A stretch of DNA of 10,796 nucleotides, from the NCBI GenBank assembly GCA_964518335.1, contig CAZFDT010000123.1, positions 1 to 10,796 on the forward strand, given 5' to 3'. A program made the position numbers and the translations under genes. The notes beneath the pieces were generated by a model, which saw only the letters and a program-made list of their open reading frames with translations, was not told the origin of the DNA and made no database searches. This stretch comes from CAZFDT01 sp964518335. GTDB lineage: Bacteria > Planctomycetota > Phycisphaerae > Phycisphaerales > Phycisphaeraceae. Shown piece after piece: positions 6,841 through 10,796 of the stretch (its first letter is position 1; every line of letters begins with the position of its first letter).

Positions 6841-7737
6841 CTATGCCCCGCGCTGCACGGCGATCATGGCCTCCAGGGACCGCCAGCCCTGGAGCTGGGC
6901 GTGGGTCATCGTGGCGTCGCGGCCTGTCGCCAGGCAATGCTCGACAGCGCGCAGCCGGCGGCGGGTCCGGCGGGGCAGGTTGACACCGGCGTTCACCACC
7001 AGGCCCGTCACCTGCTGGCGGTCGTGCCGGCGCATGATCCGCAGTTTTTTCTTCGTGTGCAGGCGGTAGCCGTGGCTGGACTCGATCGCCTGCTTGACGA
7101 GGCAGATCGTGCTGCTGATGGCGTCGTGATCGTCGCGATCGAAGGAGAAGGTCAGATCGTCGGCGTAGCGCGAATAGACAATGACGGTGTCAGTGCGCTT
7201 GGCGATGGCGGCGACGATGGCGCAGACCTGGGCGTCCAGGCGATAGTTGACGGCGTTGGCGAGCTTCGGGCTCGTGGGCGCGCCTTGGGGCAGTCCCCCG
7301 TCATGCGTGGTGCAGCGCGTCAAGAGGCTGGCGGCCGCACGGCTCCAGCCCAGGCGGGTGAAACAGTCGTGGACGCGCTGGACTGTCGTCGCACCGAAGA
7401 AGTCGCGGATATCCATGCGCACGACCACGGGCCGAAGTGCGTGAAGGATCGCGTGGTGAACGATCGAATGGCCCGGCTCGAACGCCATCGCCGCGGGATG
7501 CACGGGCAGCCGCGCCAGCACGCGGCGCAGCAGTGTCCGCTGAAACGCTTTGAACGGCCCTGTCGGGGCGGTGATCGTGCGCTGTCCGCCGCTGCGCTTG
7601 GGCACGCTGAATGTGTGATATGCCGGGACGACGCGCAACAGTTCCTCGACCGGCATCGCCAGTCGTCTGGCCAGTTCGTTCACGCCGCGGCCGGTGTCCG
7701 GCGCGAACACGTTGCGGATGCGATCGAAGAGTCCCAT
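6841..7737 (-). CDS. Retron-type reverse transcriptase
   Basis: A 298-residue RNA-directed DNA polymerase with fingers, palm and the start of a thumb only; no maturase, endonuclease or effector domain is fused. Fingers begin at VPKRSGGQRTITAP (45-58); the first catalytic Asp is in MDIRDFF (108-114); LPQGAPTSP is at 149-157; the active site YADD is at 191-194 in YSRYADDLTFSFD. Retron marks are the region-X motif, here HAILH at 95-99 in place of NAxxH, and region Y with VTGLVVN (243-249) followed by an Arg-rich stretch. QGxxxSP argues against a diversity-generating RT, and the lack of domain X or HNH against a group II intron RT. The ATG at 7735-7737 is chosen since the in-frame extension to 7875 lacks domain character and would overlap the structured leader. 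No effector gene is recognised beside it; the neighbours are E2 upstream and a convergent UDGb downstream. Confidence 0.9.
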   Translation of the reverse strand: MGLFDRIRNVFAPDTGRGVNELARRLAMPVEELLRVVPAYHTFSVPKRSGGQRTITAPTGPFKAFQRTLLRRVLARLPVHPAAMAFEPGHSIVHHAILHALRPVVVRMDIRDFFGATTVQRVHDCFTRLGWSRAAASLLTRCTTHDGGLPQGAPTSPKLANAVNYRLDAQVCAIVAAIAKRTDTVIVYSRYADDLTFSFDRDDHDAISSTICLVKQAIESSHGYRLHTKKKLRIMRRHDRQQVTGLVVNAGVNLPRRTRRRLRAVEHCLATGRDATMTHAQLQGWRSLEAMIAVQRGA

Positions 7738-7767
7738 GAAAGACCGGCGCGGGCTGCCACCCACGTC

Positions 7768-7886
7768 GGCCGCACCTTGCCGCCGAGTGCGACTCGGCGC
7801 ACCCGCTCTGAAGGAGGCCCGGTTGGACCCGGCTGACGAAACATCAGCCTGCTCCCGGCATTGGGGAGCCGCCAAGGTGTGGGGCC
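7768..7886 (-). ncRNA. Candidate msr-msd RNA of the retron-type RT
   Basis: The 221-bp spacer between E2 and the RT gene holds an unusual set of perfect stems. On the minus strand an outer stem pairs CACCTTG (complement of 7873-7879) with CAAGGTG (complement of 7773-7779), extended past a small internal loop by GGCC at 7883-7886 with 7768-7771. It would enclose three hairpins: 7851-7869 and 7831-7849, each 6 bp with a 7-nt loop and one base apart, and 7781-7799, 8 bp with a 3-nt loop. An a1/a2-like closing stem around short hairpins directly upstream of a retron RT is the expected msr-msd layout. Against it, the whole is short (about 119 nt) and no clear AGC branching site follows the first arm. 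Inference only. Confidence 0.45.
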
Positions 7887-7900
7887 ATGGTGTCGCGCTG

Positions 7901-7951
7901 CTGCCGCGGCGTCAACTGTGAGCGGCAGGGTTCGCCAAGCCGCAAGCGGCT
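7901..7951 (-). terminator. Tandem hairpins after the E2 stop codon
   Basis: Two perfect stems lie just behind the E2 gene: 7938-7951 (AGCCGC/GCGGCT, 8 bp after the stop) and 7901-7928 (CTGCCGC/GCGGCAG with a 14-nt loop). Neither is followed by a T-run on the minus strand. They may end or protect the E2 transcript, or belong to the leader of the reverse transcriptase; the sequence does not decide. Confidence 0.3.
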
Positions 7952-7958
7952 GGGAAGA

Positions 7959-9239
7959 TCACACCAGCATCGCGGCGGGGGCTTCGAGGATCTGCTTGAG
8001 GGTGGCCAAAAACTCGGCAGCCATCGCGCCGTCGATGACGCGATGGTCGGCGCTGATCGTCATGGCCATCTCGCTGCCGATGGTCAACTGTCCGTTGCGG
8101 ACGACGGGCTTCTTCAGCGCGGCGCCAATCGCGAGGATGGCGGCCTGCGGCGGGTTGATGATGGCGGTGAAGTGCTCGACGCCGAACATGCCCAGGTTGC
8201 TGATGGTGAATGTGCCGCCGCTCATCTCGTCGCCGGACAGGCCGGTCTCGCGGGCCTTCCTGGCGAGCTTGCGGGTGTCGTCGGCGATCTGTCGCACGCC
8301 CTTGTTGATGGCGTCGCGGATGACCGGGACGACCAGGCCGCCGCCCTTGTCCGCGGGCAGTGCCACGGCGACGCCGATGTGGATCGATCCGTGCTGCTGG
8401 ATGCTCTCGCCCCCGGAGGTCCACGAGGCGTTGATGAGCGGGTGCCGCGACAGGGCCAGTGCAACGCCACGGACGATGAAGTCGTTGACGGAGAGCTTCA
8501 CACCCTGGGATTCGAGCTGCGTGTTGATCGTCTCGCGCAGGGACAGCAGGGGGTCCATGTTGACACCGACCGTGACCTGGAAGTGCGGCATCGTCGTCTT
8601 GGACTCGACCAGGCGCTTGGCGATGGTCTTGCGCATGCCGGTGAGGGGGATGGTCTTGTCTTCGAGGACGACGGCGGCAACGGGCGCGGGCTTGGCCGGA
8701 CGATCCGCAGCGGCCTCGGGGCGGGTCTGCGCCCGCGCCTTCGCCCCGGCAGGAGACGCGGCGTCGAGAATGTCTCGCTTGATGATGCGGCCGTCGGGCC
8801 CGGAGCCCTGCACGGACGCCAGATCGACGCCGTGTTCCTCGGCGAGCTTGCGGGCCAGGGGGCTGACGCGCTGGCGCTGGCCTGTGGCCGCGGGGGCGGA
8901 GACGGCGCCGGGCGAGGACTCGGCTTTGGCAGGGGCGGCGGGGGCGGCAGCCTTCTTCGGTCGGTCGGACGACGTCTTGCCAGCGTCCTCAGCACTCTCG
9001 CCGTCGGTCGCCAGCACCAGCAGCACGTCGCCCACCTTGGTCGTCTGGCCTTCGTCCACCACGATCTTCGCCACCGTGCCCTCGTCGAACGCCGGAAGCT
9101 CCATCGTCGCCTTGTCCGTTTCCACGTCGGCCAAGTGATCGCCCGAGGCGACCTTGTCGCCGACCTTGACCAGCCACTTGACGAGCGTGCCTTCCTCCAT
9201 GGTGTCGGACAGGCGGGGCATGGTGATCTCGATGGGCAT
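7959..9239 (-). CDS. Dihydrolipoyl acyltransferase (E2) of a 2-oxo acid dehydrogenase
   Basis: The 426-residue core subunit that carries the acyl group on lipoate and transfers it to CoA, most likely acetyl in the pyruvate dehydrogenase complex. One lipoyl domain occupies residues 1-78 with the lipoylated lysine K43 in ETDKATME. An Ala/Pro-rich linker (85-122) leads to the peripheral subunit-binding domain (123-158, SPLARKLAEEHGVDL...GSGPDGRIIKRDI). A second linker leads to the catalytic domain (195-426) with the active-site DHRVIDGA (398-405; His399 and Asp403). The start ATG 9237-9239 is preceded by AGGAG (9248-9252) with an 8-base spacer. E1 and E3 genes are not in the window, so the gene stands alone here. 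Branched-chain or 2-oxoglutarate versions cannot be excluded, but the opening PIEITMPRLSDTMEEGT is typical of pyruvate dehydrogenase E2. Confidence 0.94.
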   Translation of the reverse strand: MPIEITMPRLSDTMEEGTLVKWLVKVGDKVASGDHLADVETDKATMELPAFDEGTVAKIVVDEGQTTKVGDVLLVLATDGESAEDAGKTSSDRPKKAAAPAAPAKAESSPGAVSAPAATGQRQRVSPLARKLAEEHGVDLASVQGSGPDGRIIKRDILDAASPAGAKARAQTRPEAAADRPAKPAPVAAVVLEDKTIPLTGMRKTIAKRLVESKTTMPHFQVTVGVNMDPLLSLRETINTQLESQGVKLSVNDFIVRGVALALSRHPLINASWTSGGESIQQHGSIHIGVAVALPADKGGGLVVPVIRDAINKGVRQIADDTRKLARKARETGLSGDEMSGGTFTISNLGMFGVEHFTAIINPPQAAILAIGAALKKPVVRNGQLTIGSEMAMTISADHRVIDGAMAAEFLATLKQILEAPAAMLV

Positions 9240-9299
9240 GGCGTCGGCTCCTGAAACGAGGACGCCGACAGTGTAGCAACGGAACAGGCGCGCAATGAA

Positions 9300-9330
9300 A
9301 AGGCCCCTCGACGTGTCGTCGAAGGGCCTT
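9300..9330 (-). terminator. Intrinsic terminator after the PEP-CTERM gene
   Basis: A 14-bp stem (9300-9313 with 9317-9330, one C-A mismatch) with a TGT loop. On the minus strand it is followed by TTTTCATT, a short T-tract, and it lies 23 bp behind the stop of the PEP-CTERM gene and 60 bp before the E2 start. It should insulate E2 from the PEP-CTERM transcript, so E2 needs its own promoter in the short remaining gap. Confidence 0.75.
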
Positions 9331-9353
9331 GTGATGGTCGAGGGGAGTATGGA

Positions 9354-10004
9354 TCAGAGTGCGGTCTGACGGCGCTTGCGTCGGGCGGCGGCGATGGTGC
9401 CCAGGCCGCCGAGCAGCGCCATGCCTGTCCACGCCGCGGCGGGGACGGGGACGACCGAGCCGCCGGTGTCGCCGTTGCCGTTACCGTTACCGTTGCCGTT
9501 GCCATTGCCATTGTCGATCGGGTGCGGGCCGTCGTCGATGGTGTCGTCGATGAGGGGGAGGATGTTGTAGTTGAAGCGGGTGTGGGCGCGGATGCCGTGG
9601 CCCTTGAGCTTGAGCCAGGTGGTGCCGGGGGCGACGTTGGAGCTGAAGCTGACGTTGACGCGCTTCTTGAAGCCGGTCTCGAACTTGCTCAGGCCGCCGA
9701 TGGTGCTCAGCGGGGCCGATGCGCCGCCGACGGGGGATTTCTGCACGAGGATGCGCTTGACCTCGAGCTTGAGCTTCTTGTTGTTCTTACCGGCGACGGC
9801 GAAGTTGTAGTGGTAGCTGCCGCCCAGGTCCGTGACCTTCCAGCGGACGAGCACGCCCTGCTGGCCCTTCCACATCTGCTTGTTGGGACCCTTGATCTTG
9901 AAGTCGCTGGCCCGGAGTGAGCCGTTGTAGGTCGTCGCGCCCATGGACATGGCCGGAAAGGCCAGGATCGCGGCTGCCATCGCCATTTTCAACATGCTTT
10001 TCAT
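9354..10004 (-). CDS. PEP-CTERM-type exported protein, 216 aa
   Basis: A secreted or surface protein of unknown role. Signal peptide: MKSMLKMAMAAAILAFPAMSMGA, with cleavage likely after about residue 23. The mature domain (24-150) is rich in Lys, Gly and beta-type segments with no recognised fold or cysteine. A linker (about 151-183) ends in seven Asn-Gly repeats (165-178). The C-terminus is a sorting signal: VPVPAAA (185-191), a hydrophobic helix (about 190-207) and the basic RRKRR (208-212), as in PEP-CTERM/VPxP variants processed by exosortase. No exosortase gene is in the window. The start is fixed by GGGAG (10012-10016) seven bases before the ATG. A terminator follows the gene. Such proteins in related bacteria are linked to extracellular polymer or matrix; this is family knowledge, not shown here. 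Confidence 0.88.
   Translation of the reverse strand: MKSMLKMAMAAAILAFPAMSMGATTYNGSLRASDFKIKGPNKQMWKGQQGVLVRWKVTDLGGSYHYNFAVAGKNNKKLKLEVKRILVQKSPVGGASAPLSTIGGLSKFETGFKKRVNVSFSSNVAPGTTWLKLKGHGIRAHTRFNYNILPLIDDTIDDGPHPIDNGNGNGNGNGNGNGDTGGSVVPVPAAAWTGMALLGGLGTIAAARRKRRQTAL
9471..9512. repeat. Seven-unit hexanucleotide repeat
   Basis: Seven six-base units of the form GCCGTT, with ACCGTT and GCCATT variants, coding seven Asn-Gly pairs on the minus strand in the linker of the PEP-CTERM protein. In-frame slippage here would change linker length without breaking the gene. Confidence 0.9.
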
Positions 10005-10017
10005 CGCAACTCTCCCT

Positions 10018-10061
10018 TTGACCGTACGTGTGGGACTGCCATTCGAGACAGGTTGACCGTA
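10018..10061. promoter_or_regulatory. Paired 9-bp direct repeats upstream of the PEP-CTERM gene
   Basis: TTGACCGTA occurs at 10018-10026 and again at 10053-10061, a spacing of 35 bp. Both lie within 60 bp of the PEP-CTERM start codon, the first immediately upstream of the Shine-Dalgarno site. This could be a paired operator for a regulator; no regulator gene is present and the role is inferred. Confidence 0.3.
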
Positions 10062-10103
10062 ACACGCGGCTGAGGGAAGGCAAAGAATTTATTGGAGGAA
10101 GTT

Positions 10104-10247
10104 GTGCCGCGCGACCGAGAACTGTCCGTCGGACGCGAGCGGTGGCGACTGGGCAAGATAGCTAAACCTGTGCCGGGGCGGCGCTTGCGTCGAAGCCTGG
10201 CCGGGCGGCTCAGTGCAGCACGTCGCGGCGACAGGCCTGTCCCATAA
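10104..10247 (+). CDS. Possible 47-aa Arg-rich small protein
   Basis: GTG at 10104 follows GGAGG (10094-10098) with a 5-base spacer and opens a 47-codon frame ending in TAA at 10245-10247. The product would be highly basic with many Arg and no recognised motif. Third-position GC is lower than expected for a gene in such DNA, which argues against real coding. It is listed because the ribosome-binding site is well placed; it may be chance. Confidence 0.18.
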   Translation: MPRDRELSVGRERWRLGKIAKPVPGRRLRRSLAGRLSAARRGDRPVP

Positions 10248-10338
10248 GCGGATCGCCCGCTAAACTTGACGCGATTTCACTTCTCGGACCTCGATCGCCG
10301 CGCAACGCCTCAGCGGAAACGCAAGCCTGAAAACGACA

Positions 10339-10378
10339 TCGCCTCGTCGCGCTGTTCTCGATCAGCACGGCGAGGCGA
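10339..10378. terminator. Long imperfect hairpin, possible terminator or ncRNA end
   Basis: A 16-bp stem (10339-10354 with 10363-10378) with one G-T wobble, one C-A mismatch and an 8-nt loop. On the minus strand it is followed after a few bases by TTTT, so it could end a minus-strand transcript coming from the C-rich region. On the plus strand there is no T-run. Confidence 0.4.
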
Positions 10379-10388
10379 CCATCGCACG

Positions 10389-10431
10389 CCCCCTCACATC
10401 AACCCCCTGGTCCCCTCCCCTCAACCCCCCC
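10389..10431 (-). other. G-quadruplex motif on the minus strand
   Basis: Five runs of four to seven G on the minus strand (complements of C-runs at 10389-10393, 10403-10407, 10412-10415, 10417-10420 and 10425-10431), separated by loops of 9, 4, 1 and 4 bases. It meets the usual definition of a stable G4 with four-tetrad potential. Confidence 0.7.
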
Positions 10432-10717
10432 AATCTCTTCCCAGCTTTCGCCGGGAATCGCTTCCCTCACCCCGACCCCACGGCCCGACCCTCGTCCCCA
10501 TATCCGCTTCGAGACAGGTTCCCAGCCCGTCCCGCAACCCCACACGGCCCAGTTCATCGTGCCCTCACGGCCGGCAACCATCACACTCCAGCAGACAGCC
10601 CCGCTGTCACATGTTCGTTCGTAGTTGTCATCGACTTCTCAGCCGCGGCGACATGCGGTCGCGGCCGCCCCGAAACTTTCCCAACATGTGCCGTCAATAT
10701 ACCGGCCACCGCACGCC

Positions 10718-10737
10718 AACGCAAGGAATAATGCGTT
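10718..10737. repeat. 6-bp hairpin next to the right terminal repeat
   Basis: AACGCA (10718-10723) and TGCGTT (10732-10737) form a perfect stem with an A-rich 8-nt loop, ending five bases before the right inverted-repeat arm. It has no counterpart at the left end, so it is not part of the inverted repeat. Confidence 0.4.
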
Positions 10738-10742
10738 CTTTA

Positions 10743-10794
10743 CAGGGTGAAGACATTTACATCCGATCGCCTCCGGTGAGAGTGCGGATGAGGT
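10743..10794. repeat. Right arm of the 52-bp terminal inverted repeat
   Basis: Exact reverse complement of 1-52. Two further bases follow it to the window end, so the repeat may continue beyond both edges. See the left arm for internal structure. Confidence 0.9.
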
Positions 10795-10796
10795 AG

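Larger units (their letters stand above)
10005..10742. other. Structured intergenic region without a convincing gene
   Basis: About 740 bp with no reading frame of protein character. The longest open frame (plus, from 10266 to the end) is dominated by Arg, Pro and Ser, as expected from translated C-rich non-coding DNA. The region holds, from left to right, paired 9-bp repeats, two copies of a 13-bp repeat, a 12-bp palindrome (GACAGGCCTGTC, 10230-10241), a small stem (10247-10261), a long hairpin (10339-10378), a G-quadruplex motif on the minus strand (10389-10431), a 6-bp hairpin (10594-10608), an 8-bp inverted pair (10608-10615 with 10683-10690) and a hairpin at 10718-10737 next to the terminal repeat. 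About 10389-10560 is strongly C-rich on the plus strand. No tRNA or rRNA was seen. Confidence 0.7.

Noticed and set aside
6841..7737. Group II intron or diversity-generating retroelement as the source of the RT
   Set aside because: No maturase domain X or HNH and no intron domain V/VI seen; the RT has QGxxxSP instead of the SQ form of diversity-generating RTs, and no template/variable repeat pair was noticed.
7738..7875. N-terminal extension of the RT by 46 codons
   Set aside because: The extension lacks domain character and would overlap the structured leader; the start at 7737 fits RT family length.
10266..10796. A 176-codon plus-strand frame running to the window end
   Set aside because: Composition is Arg/Pro/Ser-rich as expected from translated C-rich non-coding DNA; it runs through hairpins, the G4 motif and the terminal repeat, and has no ribosome-binding site or domain.
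1..10796. The whole window as a transposon bounded by inverted repeats
   Set aside because: No transposase, integrase or target-site duplication can be seen, and the content is mainly housekeeping genes; the repeats are reported separately as unresolved.

Overview
The window looks like chromosomal sequence from a high-GC member of the Planctomycetota, probably class Phycisphaerae. The base for this is the composition, a PEP-CTERM-type exported protein with a VPVPAAAW sorting signal, and several small proteins that resemble uncharacterised planctomycete families (a DUF6677-like membrane protein, an Asp/Glu-rich small protein and a pseudopilin-like protein). This placement is inference from protein character, not from a marker gene. 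No rRNA, tRNA, CRISPR array or transposase was seen.

Layout. 1-52 is one arm of a perfect 52-bp inverted repeat whose other arm is at 10743-10794. 71-1414 (minus) is a likely transcription unit read right to left: an extremely acidic 91-aa protein, a 138-aa conserved-looking hypothetical protein, and a Nudix hydrolase. Diverging from it, 1610-3455 (plus) holds a DUF6677-like membrane protein, a 75-aa two-helix membrane protein whose GTG start overlaps the previous stop, and trpD. Converging on trpD, 3475-5894 (minus) holds a pseudopilin-like protein followed by an SLC13-type permease with two RCK_C-like domains. 6007-6714 (plus) is a family 5 (UDGb) iron-sulfur uracil-DNA glycosylase. 6841-7737 (minus) is a retron-type reverse transcriptase, preceded by a 221-bp spacer rich in perfect hairpins that is the natural place for its msr-msd RNA. 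7959-9239 (minus) is the dihydrolipoyl acyltransferase (E2) of a 2-oxo acid dehydrogenase complex. 9354-10004 (minus) is a PEP-CTERM protein with a strong hairpin terminator behind it. 10005-10796 carries no convincing gene but is rich in hairpins, repeats and a G-quadruplex motif.

How the parts fit. Most genes are housekeeping or lineage-specific: tryptophan synthesis, nucleotide sanitation, base-excision repair, pyruvate-type dehydrogenase, anion transport and surface protein export. The one candidate for an unusual system is the reverse transcriptase with its structured leader. It has retron sequence marks but no recognisable effector beside it. The second puzzle is the structured right-hand intergenic region ending in the terminal inverted repeat, which may be a dispersed repeat at which an assembly stopped or a real element end.
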